Assembly (NCBI RefSeq): GCF_943913955.1
Contig: NZ_CALUAE010000002.1
Span: 62,001-126,000 of the forward strand
From: Mycolicibacterium bacteremicum
Lineage (GTDB): Bacteria; Actinomycetota; Actinomycetes; Mycobacteriales; Mycobacteriaceae
DNA length: 64,000 bases
Direction: 5' to 3'
Shown here: piece by piece, positions 16,749 through 25,900 of the stretch
Position numbering within the stretch: the stretch's first letter is position 1
Layout of the letters: each line of letters opens with the position of its first letter
The notes under the pieces: model-generated
Database searches by the model: none
What the model saw: only the letters and a program-made list of their open reading frames with translations
What the model was told of the DNA's origin: nothing
Made by a program: the position numbers and the translations under genes

Positions 16749-17096
16749 ATGAACCTGAGTGTGGAGATGATCACGTTCGACTGCGTCGACCCCGATGGCC
16801 TGGCCGACTGGTGGTCCAAGGCCGCCGGCGGTGACGTGAATGCCGTCGCCCCAGGCGAATTCGTCATGGTGGCCCAGGAGGGCCGCCCGGCGCTGGGCTT
16901 CCAGCGGGTGCCCGACCCGACGCCCGGCAAGAACAAGGTGCACCTGGATCTGCACGCCGCCGACAAGGAGGCCGAGGTCGCGCGACTGGTCGCGCTGGGC
17001 GCCACGGAGACCGGCCGCAACAGCTTCGGCGACGAGTTCCAGTGGGTGACGCTGACTGACCCGGAGGGCAATGCCTTCTGCGTGTCCGGAGGCTGA
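16749..17096 (+). CDS. Glyoxalase/VOC-fold small protein
   Basis: This 115-residue protein has a single vicinal-oxygen-chelate-like domain: MITFDCVDPDGLADWWSKAAGG, KVHLDLHAADKEAEVARLVALGA and VTLTDPEGNAFCV are typical of the Glyoxalase_6 group. Substrate unknown. It corresponds to the small conserved gene beside pepC in M. tuberculosis. TAGGGT (16737-16742) lies 6 nt before the ATG, so a leaderless mRNA is likely. Confidence 0.85.
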   Translation: MNLSVEMITFDCVDPDGLADWWSKAAGGDVNAVAPGEFVMVAQEGRPALGFQRVPDPTPGKNKVHLDLHAADKEAEVARLVALGATETGRNSFGDEFQWVTLTDPEGNAFCVSGG

Positions 17097-17143
17097 CACC
17101 ACTTCCGCGGTGAACGGCGGCGCGCGCTGGCAAGATCGCACGG

Positions 17144-18346
17144 GTGCTGCTGTCGTTCGTCATCGTCTCGGCCGTGCTGGCCGCATGGGCGCTGTCGGCC
17201 CGACGGCTGCGCCAGTGGCGGATCACCGCACCGCTGTTCCTCGTCGTCGCCGGTGCGCTGGTCGAGTACTTCACCCACGGCTCGTTGGCCGACACCCTCA
17301 ACTCCGAGACCGCTCAGCACGCCGCCGAGATCATCCTGGCCGTGCTGCTGTTCGTCGACGCCAACGCCATCCGTGACGGCATGTTCGGCGCGCACCCGCG
17401 GGCGGCCACCCGGCTGCTGTTCGTGGCGCTGCCGCTGAGCATGGGGCTGGCCGTGCTGCTCGGTGCCTGGCTGCTGCCCGGGCTCTCGCTGGCCACCCTG
17501 GTCGTCGTCGCCTGCATCGTGGTGCCGATCGACTTCGCGCCGGCACCCTCGATCGTGCGGGACCGACTGATCCCCAGCCGGGTCCGGGACCTGCTGAACG
17601 TCGAGGCCGGCTACAGCGACGGCATCATCTCGCCGATCTTCGTCTTCGCGCTCATCGTCGCCGACGTGGAGGCCGACGCCGGTACGGCATGGGAGGCGGT
17701 GGGCGACGCGTTCCCGCACACCGCCAAGGCCATCGTGGTCGGATTGTGCGTGGGTGGGGGACTGGCGTTGGCCGCCAACGCGGCCCAGCGCCGCGGCCTG
17801 ATGACCGGGCAGTCGGCCCGCATCCTGACCGTCGCCACACCGGCCCTGGCGTACACGCTGAGCCTGGGTGTGCACGCCAACGGTTTCGTGGCGGCCTTCC
17901 TGTGCGGTATCGGCTATCACTACTTCCGCAGGACCGAGGACGCCGAACGTGATCTCGAACTCATCGAGGACGTCGGCTTCCTGCTGACCGCGCTGATGTG
18001 GTTCGTCTTCGGCGGCGTCCTGCTGATCGCCTATTGGCGGTCGGGTCTGACCGCGGGCGTCGTGGTGTTCTGCCTGCTGGCCCTGACGCTGGTCCGGATG
18101 CTGCCGGTCGCGGTGGCGATGCTCGGTTCGCAGTTCAGCTGGCCCGAGCGCCTGCTGCTCGGCTGGCTGGGGCCGCGCGGTGCCGCGGCCATCGTGCTGG
18201 GGCTGCTCGCCTTCAACGTGCTCGACGATCCGGACGAGCACATCGTCCTGCTCACCATGGTTGTGATGGTGCTGGGCAGCGTCCTGCTGCACGGGTTCGG
18301 GGCCCCGGTGGCGGCGCGGGCGTTCGCCCGGACGCGGAGCGAATAA
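17144..18346 (+). CDS. Cation:proton antiporter (CPA1/NhaP-like)
   Basis: This 400-residue membrane protein has about 12 helices and conserved charged residues inside helices: VVPIDFAPAPS (acidic motif replacing the usual TDP) and VEAGYSDGIISPIF, matching the NhaP family NxExxxND-like segment. It should exchange sodium or potassium for protons at the cytoplasmic membrane. It ends 9 nt before purL, but purL appears to have its own leaderless promoter inside the antiporter 3' end. Confidence 0.85.
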   Translation: MLLSFVIVSAVLAAWALSARRLRQWRITAPLFLVVAGALVEYFTHGSLADTLNSETAQHAAEIILAVLLFVDANAIRDGMFGAHPRAATRLLFVALPLSMGLAVLLGAWLLPGLSLATLVVVACIVVPIDFAPAPSIVRDRLIPSRVRDLLNVEAGYSDGIISPIFVFALIVADVEADAGTAWEAVGDAFPHTAKAIVVGLCVGGGLALAANAAQRRGLMTGQSARILTVATPALAYTLSLGVHANGFVAAFLCGIGYHYFRRTEDAERDLELIEDVGFLLTALMWFVFGGVLLIAYWRSGLTAGVVVFCLLALTLVRMLPVAVAMLGSQFSWPERLLLGWLGPRGAAAIVLGLLAFNVLDDPDEHIVLLTMVVMVLGSVLLHGFGAPVAARAFARTRSE

Positions 18347-18355
18347 ACTGTCCCG

Positions 18356-20653
18356 GTGACATCCGCGCACCCGCAGGAAATCGACACCGTTGAGCGCGCC
18401 GCGGCGTCGCCCGATCAACCGCAGCCGTTCCGTGAGCTCGGCCTCAAGGAGGACGAGTACCAGCGGATCCGCGAGATCCTGGGCCGCCGCCCCACCGACG
18501 CCGAGCTGGCGATGTACTCGGTGATGTGGAGCGAGCACTGCTCCTACAAGTCCTCCAAGGTGCACCTGCGCTATTTCGGTGAGACCACCACCGACGAGAT
18601 GCGCGCCGGGATGCTGGCCGGTATCGGCGAGAACGCCGGCGTGGTCGACATCGGGGACGGCTGGGCCGTCACCTTCAAGGTCGAATCGCACAACCACCCG
18701 TCCTATGTGGAGCCCTACCAGGGGGCGGCCACCGGCGTCGGCGGCATCGTGCGCGACATCATGGCCATGGGCGCCCGCCCGGTCGCGGTGATGGATCAGT
18801 TGCGTTTCGGCGCGGCGGACGCCCCCGACACCCGCCGGGTGCTCGACGGCGTGGTTCGCGGCATCGGCGGCTATGGCAACTCCCTGGGCCTGCCCAACAT
18901 CGGCGGCGAGACGGTGTTCGACGCCTCCTACGCCGGCAACCCGCTGGTGAACGCGCTGTGTGTGGGCGTGCTGCGCAAGGAGGACCTGCACCTGGCCTTC
19001 GCCTCCGGCACCGGCAACAAGATCATCCTGTTCGGTGCCCGCACCGGCCTGGACGGTATCGGCGGGGTGTCGGTGCTGGCCAGTGAGACCTTCGGCGGCG
19101 ACGAGGGCTCCGGCCCGGGCCGCAAGAAGCTGCCCGCCGTGCAGGTCGGCGACCCGTTCATGGAGAAGGTGCTCATCGAGTGCTGCCTGGAGCTCTACGC
19201 GGCCGACCTGGTGGTCGGTATCCAGGACCTTGGCGGTGCCGGACTGTCCTGTGCCACCTCCGAATTGGCCTCCGCGGGCGACGGCGGCATGCGCGTCGAA
19301 CTGGATGCCGTGCCGCAGCGCGCCGCCGACATGACCCCGGCCGAGATCCTGTCCAGCGAATCGCAGGAGCGCATGTGCGCGGTCGTGACGCCGGAGAACG
19401 TGGACAAGTTCCTGGCCGTCTGCCGCAAGTGGGAGGTGCTGGCCAGCGTCATCGGTGAGGTCACCGACGGCGACCGACTCGAGATCACCTGGCGCGGCGA
19501 GACCGTCGTCGATGTGCCGCCGCGCACGGTCGCCCACGAGGGCCCGGTCTACCAGCGACCCGTCGCCCGCCCGGACAGCCAGGACGCGCTGATCGCCGAC
19601 ACCTCCGCCAAGCTGGCCCGCCCGGCCACCGGCGACGAGCTCAAGGCGACTCTGGTTGCGCTGCTGGGCAGCCCGCATCTGTGCAGCCGTGCCTTCATCA
19701 CCGAGCAGTACGACCGCTACGTGCGCGGCAACACCGTGCTGGCCGAACACGCCGACGGCGGTGTGCTGCGCATCGACGAGGCCACCGGACGCGGTGTCGC
19801 GGTGTCCACCGACGCCTCGGGCCGCTACACCCAGCTCGATCCGTACACCGGTGCGCAGTTGGCGCTCGCCGAGGCCTACCGCAACGTCGCCGTCACCGGC
19901 GCCACCCCGGTGGCCGTGACCAACTGCCTGAACTTCGGCTCCCCCGAGGATCCCGGCGTCATGTGGCAGTTCTCCCAGGCGGTCCGCGGGCTCGCCGACG
20001 GGTGTGCGGCGCTGGGGATCCCGGTCACCGGCGGCAACGTCAGCTTCTACAACCAGACCGGCAGCACCCCGATCCTGCCGACCCCGGTGGTGGGCGTGCT
20101 CGGGGTGATCGACGATGTCGCCCGGCGTATCCCGACCGGGTTGGGCAACGAGCCCGGCGAGACCCTGCTGCTGCTCGGGGACACCCGCGACGAGTTCGAC
20201 GGCTCGATCTGGGCGCAGGTCACCGGTGACCACCTCGGCGGGGTGCCCCCGAAGGTGGACCTGGCCCGCGAGAAGCTGCTGGCCGAGGTGCTGACCGCGG
20301 CGTCCCGGGACGGATTGGTCTCGGCTGCACACGATCTGAGCGAGGGCGGCCTGATCCAGGCCATCGTGGAGGCCGCGCTGGCCGGCGAGACCGGGGCGCG
20401 GGTGGTGCTGCCCGAGGGTGTCGACCCGTTCGTCTTCCTGTTCTCCGAATCGGCCGGGCGCGTCCTGGTGGCGGTGCCGCGCACCGAGGAGAGCCGGTTC
20501 CGGTCCATGTGCGAGGCACGCGGACTCCCGGTGGACCGGGTGGGCGTGTCCGACGAGGGCAGCACATCGTTGGAGGTCCAGGGGCAGTTCACCATCACCC
20601 TGGACGAATTGCGGGCCACCTCCGAGGGCGTGCTGCCCGGGCTGTTCGGGTGA
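18356..20653 (+). CDS. purL: Phosphoribosylformylglycinamidine synthase, PurL subunit
   Basis: This 765-residue catalytic subunit of FGAM synthetase is of the small, three-subunit type. Motifs: MWSEHCSYKSSK (about 57-68), KVESHNHPSYVEPYQGAATGVGG, GGAGLSCATSELASAG and a C-terminal SAHDLSEGGL. It works with PurS and PurQ encoded 7 kb upstream. GTG 18356 follows TAAACT (18344-18349) by 6 nt, indicating a leaderless transcript. Its stop overlaps the start of the hydrolase gene (GTGA). Confidence 0.97.
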   Translation: MTSAHPQEIDTVERAAASPDQPQPFRELGLKEDEYQRIREILGRRPTDAELAMYSVMWSEHCSYKSSKVHLRYFGETTTDEMRAGMLAGIGENAGVVDIGDGWAVTFKVESHNHPSYVEPYQGAATGVGGIVRDIMAMGARPVAVMDQLRFGAADAPDTRRVLDGVVRGIGGYGNSLGLPNIGGETVFDASYAGNPLVNALCVGVLRKEDLHLAFASGTGNKIILFGARTGLDGIGGVSVLASETFGGDEGSGPGRKKLPAVQVGDPFMEKVLIECCLELYAADLVVGIQDLGGAGLSCATSELASAGDGGMRVELDAVPQRAADMTPAEILSSESQERMCAVVTPENVDKFLAVCRKWEVLASVIGEVTDGDRLEITWRGETVVDVPPRTVAHEGPVYQRPVARPDSQDALIADTSAKLARPATGDELKATLVALLGSPHLCSRAFITEQYDRYVRGNTVLAEHADGGVLRIDEATGRGVAVSTDASGRYTQLDPYTGAQLALAEAYRNVAVTGATPVAVTNCLNFGSPEDPGVMWQFSQAVRGLADGCAALGIPVTGGNVSFYNQTGSTPILPTPVVGVLGVIDDVARRIPTGLGNEPGETLLLLGDTRDEFDGSIWAQVTGDHLGGVPPKVDLAREKLLAEVLTAASRDGLVSAAHDLSEGGLIQAIVEAALAGETGARVVLPEGVDPFVFLFSESAGRVLVAVPRTEESRFRSMCEARGLPVDRVGVSDEGSTSLEVQGQFTITLDELRATSEGVLPGLFG

Positions 20654-22371
20654 TTGACCGGACCTCCATCCGGCATCCCTTCCTGGTCTGGGCCTGGAGC
20701 CTGGTCCGACTCGACTTCGTCGGCGTCGCCGTCGGCGCAGTGTTCTTCTGCCTGTCCCTGACGCCGTCGCTACTGCCCAGGGACTGGCTCTTCGCCGGGC
20801 TGATCGGCGGCATCAATGCCGCCATCGGCTACGGCATCGGTGTCCTGCTGGCACAGCTGTTGCGCCGCTTCGTGTTACGCGGACGATCCTGGTGGCCGCC
20901 GAGCGCGCGGGTGCTGCGCACCGCCAAGGTGGCGGTGGTGGCGGGTGCGCTGACGGCGCCGATCCTGATGCTGGTCCCCGCCGCCCGATGGCAGCGCCAG
21001 GTGTCGAGTCTGATGGGGATCGAGGGACCCGCGACACCGGGATACCTGCGCACCGCCGTGGTGGCCGTGCTCGTCGGCGCCGCCTGCATCTCGCTGTGGC
21101 GGGTGCTCAAGGATCTGGTGAAACTGATCGCCCGCAAGCTGATCCGGCGCTGGCACCTGCACAGCGAGGTGGCGTTCTTCATCGGCACCGCGATCGTGGT
21201 GGTGCTGTTCGTCATGCTGGTCAACGGGGTGCTCTACCGCGGATTCCTGGCCGGGGCCAGCCAGATCTTCCAGCCGCAGAACGCCACCAGCGCAGCCGGG
21301 GTCACCCAGCCGTCGGCGCCGGAGCGTTCGGGCAGCCCGGCCTCGTTCGCGTCCTGGGACTCGCTGGGCTATCAGGGCCGCAGCTTCGTCTCGGGCGGGC
21401 CCGACGCGGCGGACCTCACCCGACTCAACGGCCGTCCCGCGCCCGAGCCCATCCGGGTTTACGCCGGCCTGGCGACCGCCGACACCGATGAGGCGCGGGT
21501 GGCGGTGTTGCTCAGCGAGCTGGAGCGGACCGGTGCGTTCGAGCGCGAGGTGCTGGTCATCATCCCGACCACCGGCACCGGGTGGGTCAATCCGATTGCC
21601 GCGCAGGCCATCGAGTCGATGTACAACGGCGACACCGCCCTGGTCGCCATGCAGTATTCCTATCTACCGAGCTGGATCTCGTTCCTGGGTGACCGCGAGA
21701 AGTCCGTGGACTCGGCGCGCGCCATGATCGACGGGATCCACACGCGCTGGGATGCACTGCCCGAGGGCGACCGCCCGAGATTGCTGCTGTACGGCGAGAG
21801 CCTGGGATCCTTCGGCGGCCAGGGTGCCTTCGACTGGCTCCCCGATATCGCCGAGATGGATTTTTCCGGTGTGCTCTGGGTAGGTCCGCCGCACGAGAGT
21901 TCGCTCTGGAGTGGGCTGGTGCAGCGCCGCGACCCCGGCACCCCCGAGGTTCAACCGCGCTATGACAACGGCCGCACCGTGCGGTTCTCCCCGGCCTCCG
22001 ATCCGGCCGACGTGGCCGCCACCGCCGCACCGCCCTGGGAGGGCACGCGGGTGCTGTTCCTGCAGCACGCCTCCGATCCCGTGGTGTGGTGGTCGCCGAA
22101 TCTGCTGTTCGCCCGGCCGGATTGGCTGACCGAGCCGCGTGGGGCGGACCGTACCGCCTCGATGCGCTGGTATCCGATCGTCACGTTCTGGCAGGTGAGC
22201 GCTGACATGACGAATGCGTCCGGGGTACCGGACGGGCACGGACACAACTACGGCGACACAGTGCTCGACGGCTGGGCGGCGGTCGCACCACCGCCCGGGT
22301 GGACGCCGGCCGACACCGAGCGGGTCCGGGCCGAACTGGAACGCACCTCCGACCGTGACGACGCAGGCTAG
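20650..22371 (+). CDS. Membrane-anchored alpha/beta-hydrolase-family protein (Abhydrolase_9-like)
   Basis: This 573-residue protein has four to five N-terminal membrane helices (to about residue 195), followed by an extracytoplasmic or cytoplasmic hydrolase-like domain with LLLYGESLGSFGG, a nucleophile-elbow motif with Ser, and a candidate C-terminal His in DGHGHNYGD. It resembles the mycobacterial DUF2319/Abhydrolase_9 proteins. The substrate is unknown; lipid or envelope ester hydrolysis is only a guess. GTG 20650 overlaps the purL stop, so its translation is coupled to purine synthesis, probably by position rather than function. Confidence 0.8.
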   Translation: MIDRTSIRHPFLVWAWSLVRLDFVGVAVGAVFFCLSLTPSLLPRDWLFAGLIGGINAAIGYGIGVLLAQLLRRFVLRGRSWWPPSARVLRTAKVAVVAGALTAPILMLVPAARWQRQVSSLMGIEGPATPGYLRTAVVAVLVGAACISLWRVLKDLVKLIARKLIRRWHLHSEVAFFIGTAIVVVLFVMLVNGVLYRGFLAGASQIFQPQNATSAAGVTQPSAPERSGSPASFASWDSLGYQGRSFVSGGPDAADLTRLNGRPAPEPIRVYAGLATADTDEARVAVLLSELERTGAFEREVLVIIPTTGTGWVNPIAAQAIESMYNGDTALVAMQYSYLPSWISFLGDREKSVDSARAMIDGIHTRWDALPEGDRPRLLLYGESLGSFGGQGAFDWLPDIAEMDFSGVLWVGPPHESSLWSGLVQRRDPGTPEVQPRYDNGRTVRFSPASDPADVAATAAPPWEGTRVLFLQHASDPVVWWSPNLLFARPDWLTEPRGADRTASMRWYPIVTFWQVSADMTNASGVPDGHGHNYGDTVLDGWAAVAPPPGWTPADTERVRAELERTSDRDDAG

Positions 22372-22790
22372 GCGTCCCGGCTATCGGCCACCAGATCGTG
22401 TGGTGGCGTCTCGGTGTCGTCGATGCCGAAGCTGATGATGCGCGTCGGGGTGATCCGGATGATGGCCTCGTCGAGCGGATCGCCTGAGCCGCCGACGGCC
22501 GCCGGCACCCGCGCCTGCTCGGCGGTCCCGCGGATCTCCAGGCACCGCACCCGCCACGGATCGCGGGAGAAGATATCGTCGACGACGAACGCCACCTTCG
22601 GATTTCGTCCGATATTGCGATACTTCTGACTGGCGGACATGTGGAATCCGGCGATGTCGATGGTGCCCAATTCCTCGTTGAAACTGAACCCGACCGGGCT
22701 GTTCTGCGGTGTGCCGTCGGGTCGAACGGTGGCCAGCCTGCCCAGATCGGCCTGCTGCAGATAGGCGATTTCGTGTGGTTTGAAGGTCAT
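22368..22790 (-). CDS. PPOX-class F420-dependent oxidoreductase
   Basis: This 140-residue split-barrel flavin/F420-binding protein begins MTFKPHEIAYLQQADLGRLATVRPDGTPQNSPVGF and has KYRNIGRNPKVAFVVDD, the standard F420-dependent PPOX signature. It probably reduces a small-molecule substrate with F420H2. The frame could start at TTG 22811, but ATG 22790 gives the usual family N terminus and has GAGG about 12 nt upstream. The gene converges on the hydrolase gene, and the two stops overlap (CTAG). Confidence 0.88.
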   Translation of the reverse strand: MTFKPHEIAYLQQADLGRLATVRPDGTPQNSPVGFSFNEELGTIDIAGFHMSASQKYRNIGRNPKVAFVVDDIFSRDPWRVRCLEIRGTAEQARVPAAVGGSGDPLDEAIIRITPTRIISFGIDDTETPPHDLVADSRDA

Positions 22791-22831
22791 GTCGCCACGG
22801 TAGAACCTCAATGGACGTTGAGGTCAACAGA

Positions 22832-24040
22832 TCATGGGTTGATGGTGGGCGCGCCGATCTGGCGGCCCCAGACGTACTCGGTGAAGATCGGCGAGCCCAG
22901 TTCGACATGGTTGTACGGCGCGATCGACAACCCGGTGTCCATCACCAGATACGGTGCCGGCCACAGTTCCCGGGTGATCTTCTGCCAGCAGCCCGGCCGC
23001 CCGCCCGGACCGCCGCGGGCGTTCACCCGCGGCAGGTTGTCCGGGTAGACATAGGGATTGCCCACTCCGCCGAGGCCGAAGATGGTGCCTGCCGACGCCA
23101 GCGAGAATCCGTTGTCGCCGCCGAACACCTGAGCCATCAACGGTGCGGCGTCGTGATAGTTGCGCAGCGTGCAGAACAACTGCGGGCTGTAGTAGTCGAA
23201 CAGCGTGGCGGTGGGCAGCAGATCCTTCGCACCGCGCACCAGGTACGGGCCGCCGCGTTCAAGTATGTCGGCACCGGTGTCACCGACACCGATCGCCGCC
23301 ATCAGCGCCCGGTCGACGGCACCGCGGGCGTCGTCCAGGGTGGCCGCGGTGTCGGTCGCCGCGGCCAGCCCGTCGAAGAGGTCCGGTCCGGCGTCGGCGT
23401 AGATGCCGGCCAGCGCCGTCAGTCCATGCACGTCCCGCCGGAACTGCGGGAACTGCTCGTTGGCAGCGGCCAGGACGGCGTCGGCGTCCTCCAGTGACCG
23501 GCCGAAGCCGGCGCCCATCCCGTCGAGCGCCTGGGCCGCCGCGGTCAGCGTCTGGTTCAGCAGCACCGGGTCCACCTGCTCGGCAATCGCGAGCACCGTC
23601 TCGAACAGCGAGTTGAACTCCGTGCTGACCCACGTTGCGGTGATCTCCCGCTGTCCGTCGACCCGCTGTGCCACAGGGTGTTTCGGCGATGTCAGGGCCA
23701 CGTACTTGTTGCCGAAGACGGTGGTGGCCTTGATCTCGGCGTCGACGTTCACCGGCAGCAGGGCCAGATACCGGGGGTCGACCCGCAGGGTCAGCCGGGC
23801 CTGCCCGGCCGGGGTGCCCGCGATCCGACTGACCCGGCCGATCTCGACACCGTTGAGGGTGACCTTGGAGCCGGGGTCCACCACCAGACCCGCCCGGGGC
23901 GAGAGCAGCGTCAGGTCGACACGGGACCGGAATTCACCGCGGAACTGCTGGTGGAGAAGCACACCGGCCACGGTCAGCAGCACCAGCGCGATCGCGCCCG
24001 CCGTCCGGTACGGCGGTGCCGACCGGTCGACGAAAGCCAC
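22832..24040 (-). CDS. Orphan MCE-family protein
   Basis: This 402-residue protein has one N-terminal membrane helix (about 12-30) and an MCE domain (about 38-118, with SPRAGLVVDPGSKVTLNGVEIGRVS), then a long helical and Pro/Gly-rich region ending in the mce-type tail PYNHVELGSPIFTEYVWGRQIG. It resembles MceA-type subunits of lipid/sterol importers, but no yrbE permeases or other mce genes flank it. It may join a transporter encoded elsewhere. It is divergent from the sterol-carrier-like gene. Confidence 0.88.
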   Translation of the reverse strand: MAFVDRSAPPYRTAGAIALVLLTVAGVLLHQQFRGEFRSRVDLTLLSPRAGLVVDPGSKVTLNGVEIGRVSRIAGTPAGQARLTLRVDPRYLALLPVNVDAEIKATTVFGNKYVALTSPKHPVAQRVDGQREITATWVSTEFNSLFETVLAIAEQVDPVLLNQTLTAAAQALDGMGAGFGRSLEDADAVLAAANEQFPQFRRDVHGLTALAGIYADAGPDLFDGLAAATDTAATLDDARGAVDRALMAAIGVGDTGADILERGGPYLVRGAKDLLPTATLFDYYSPQLFCTLRNYHDAAPLMAQVFGGDNGFSLASAGTIFGLGGVGNPYVYPDNLPRVNARGGPGGRPGCWQKITRELWPAPYLVMDTGLSIAPYNHVELGSPIFTEYVWGRQIGAPTINP

Positions 24041-24057
24041 TTTGCGACACTAATCCG

Positions 24058-24432
24058 ATGGTGGCCCGTCGCACTGCCGATCCGGCAGAGACACGCGCCG
24101 CGGTACTGGCCGTGGCGAGCTGGCTGCGCGACGACGCGCAGCCGGATCCGGCGCGGGCCGAGATCGCGGCGGCCGTGCGGCTGACCGCACGCACCCTGGC
24201 CGCGGCCGCGCCGGGGGCCAGCGTCGAGGTGCGGGTGCCGCCGTTCGTCGCCGTGCAGTGCATCGCCGGCCCCCGGCACACCCGCGGCACCCCGCCCAAT
24301 GTGGTGGAAACCGATCCGCGGACCTGGCTGCGGCTCGTCACCGGCTTGACCGGGATGGACGATCCGGCGTTGCATCTGTCGGGTTCGCGCGCCGCCGAGA
24401 TCGGCGAGGCGCTGCCACTGGTCACGCTCTGA
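24058..24432 (+). CDS. Sterol-carrier-family-like small protein (Rv0807-like)
   Basis: This 124-residue protein starts MVARRTADPAETRAAVLAVASWL, contains VEVRVPPFVAVQCIAGPRHTRGTPPNVVE and ends GEALPLVTL. The conserved mycobacterial homolog next to purF is annotated as sterol carrier family; a bacterial SCP domain of the maleylpyruvate-isomerase/MDMPI type is plausible. No catalytic residues are evident. It is convergent with the membrane protein gene downstream. Confidence 0.75.
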   Translation: MVARRTADPAETRAAVLAVASWLRDDAQPDPARAEIAAAVRLTARTLAAAAPGASVEVRVPPFVAVQCIAGPRHTRGTPPNVVETDPRTWLRLVTGLTGMDDPALHLSGSRAAEIGEALPLVTL

Positions 24433-24434
24433 GA

Positions 24435-25751
24435 TCAGCGCAGATACGGATACTCCTGCACCCAGTGGAAACCTCGGCTGCGCAACGGGAAGCTCGACAG
24501 GTCCACCGCGTCCAGCGTCATGCTGACCGGGCGACCCTGCACCGTGCCGGTCAGCTCCAGGCGCTCCGGAGCCGGCCGGTCGACGGTGAACTCGGCAAAC
24601 GGCGCCGGGTCCGGCGTCGGGGCGCTCCTGCCGTCCGGTAGCGGCAGCGGTGTCGTCATCTCGATGCGGCCGCCCGCAATGTCCACCTGCACCGGCGCGT
24701 CGCGCAGGCTGCCGTCCATCCGCTGGATGGTGACCAGCTCCTGATTGTCGAAAACCAGTTTCTGCCAACGGAACTCATCGGTGCTCAGCGGCGGGGACGG
24801 GCGGCCGTCGACCCGGAACTCGGTGACGGCCCAGATGCCGTAGAGCTCGGGCTTGGTCCGGCCGTCGCCGTAATCGTGCCAGGACTGCCACCCCACCGCC
24901 GCGAAGCCGATCGCGATCCAGACGCCCAGTCCCACCTGGACGGCGACGGCGATCCGATTCGAGCGTTCCGACCCGAACAGCTTCGCCTGCGGCGCCGGAT
25001 CGCTACGCCGGTTGCACACAAGCACATTCACCAGGTGCGGCAGGTGCGGTGCGAGCAGCACCAGGCTGATCAGCAGCAGGTGCGAGGACAGGATCTTCAC
25101 CGGCACGTCGAAGGACATGTTCAGCAGGAACACCTGCCCCATGCTGAGCGCACTCAACAACGCACCCAGCAGCGCGGTCCGCGGCCAGAACAGCAGCGCG
25201 CCGGCGGCGACCTCCACCGCGCCCAGCGCCATCTCGTAGGGGTGGGAGGTGCCGACCTGCAGCCACAGCACCGACATCGGGCTGAGCTGCCCGAACGGCT
25301 GTAGCAGCGCCGCCAGGGGCGGGGCGGGCATCTGGGTGGGGATCAGTTTGGCGAAGCCGTAGAGCAGCATCTGCCCGCCCAGGCATAGCCGCAGGAACAC
25401 CGTGAACCACACGGCCAGCCGGGCGTAGTCCGTGCGTCGACGGTCCAGGACCGACCAGACCACGGTGCCGACGAGGGCAATCAGTAGCAGGCCGGCCAGC
25501 GACACCCAGATCACGGCCTGATCCCCGCTGCCGGAATCGAGGTGCAGCGGCGCGTCGACGCCGAACACCGAGCGGCCGAGCCACTCGCCGACCGGTGCGG
25601 TCAGCGTCATCTGCCAGATCACGGCCTGCGGTGGCAGCCAGAGCGCCAGCACGCCGGCGAACGCGAACGTGATCTGGGCGAACCACAGACAGAACACACC
25701 GAAGTACAGGAAGCAGAACCGGAATGCGACCTTCGTCACTGGATGCCACAC
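24435..25751 (-). CDS. DoxX/HTTM-like integral membrane protein
   Basis: This 438-residue protein has about seven to eight helices in residues 1-275, including a DoxX-like block (MLLYGFAKLIPTQMPAPPLAALLQPFG, ALGAVEVAAGALLFWPRTALLGALLSA), then an extracytoplasmic beta-rich C-terminal domain (about 290-438). Family placement rests on these segments only. The function is unknown; redox or lipid-related membrane roles are suggested for DoxX relatives. It is divergent from purF. Confidence 0.7.
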   Translation of the reverse strand: MWHPVTKVAFRFCFLYFGVFCLWFAQITFAFAGVLALWLPPQAVIWQMTLTAPVGEWLGRSVFGVDAPLHLDSGSGDQAVIWVSLAGLLLIALVGTVVWSVLDRRRTDYARLAVWFTVFLRLCLGGQMLLYGFAKLIPTQMPAPPLAALLQPFGQLSPMSVLWLQVGTSHPYEMALGAVEVAAGALLFWPRTALLGALLSALSMGQVFLLNMSFDVPVKILSSHLLLISLVLLAPHLPHLVNVLVCNRRSDPAPQAKLFGSERSNRIAVAVQVGLGVWIAIGFAAVGWQSWHDYGDGRTKPELYGIWAVTEFRVDGRPSPPLSTDEFRWQKLVFDNQELVTIQRMDGSLRDAPVQVDIAGGRIEMTTPLPLPDGRSAPTPDPAPFAEFTVDRPAPERLELTGTVQGRPVSMTLDAVDLSSFPLRSRGFHWVQEYPYLR

Positions 25752-25833
25752 GGGTGCCGACGGTAGTTCCCTGGCCCGGGCACGTACATGGGGCTGACCC
25801 CCGTACCGGCAGTGATGAAAACCATCGCCGGAC

Positions 25834-25864
25834 TTGAATTTTTCGGCTCGGATGACCGTAGACT
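25834..25864 (+). promoter_or_regulatory. Candidate purF promoter
   Basis: TTGAAT (25834-25839) and TAGACT (25859-25864) are separated by 19 bp and lie 36 bp before the purF GTG. The spacing is slightly long for a vegetative promoter, so this is tentative. Confidence 0.3.
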
Positions 25865-25900
25865 GGGCCCGTCACCCCCAGCCCCCAGGGAGCAGCCATC

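Noticed and set aside
16742..20332. 1196-residue open frame on the minus strand opposite purL
   Set aside because: It is the antisense shadow of purL and the antiporter gene in high-GC DNA, with low-complexity Gln/His/Arg-rich translation and no domain.
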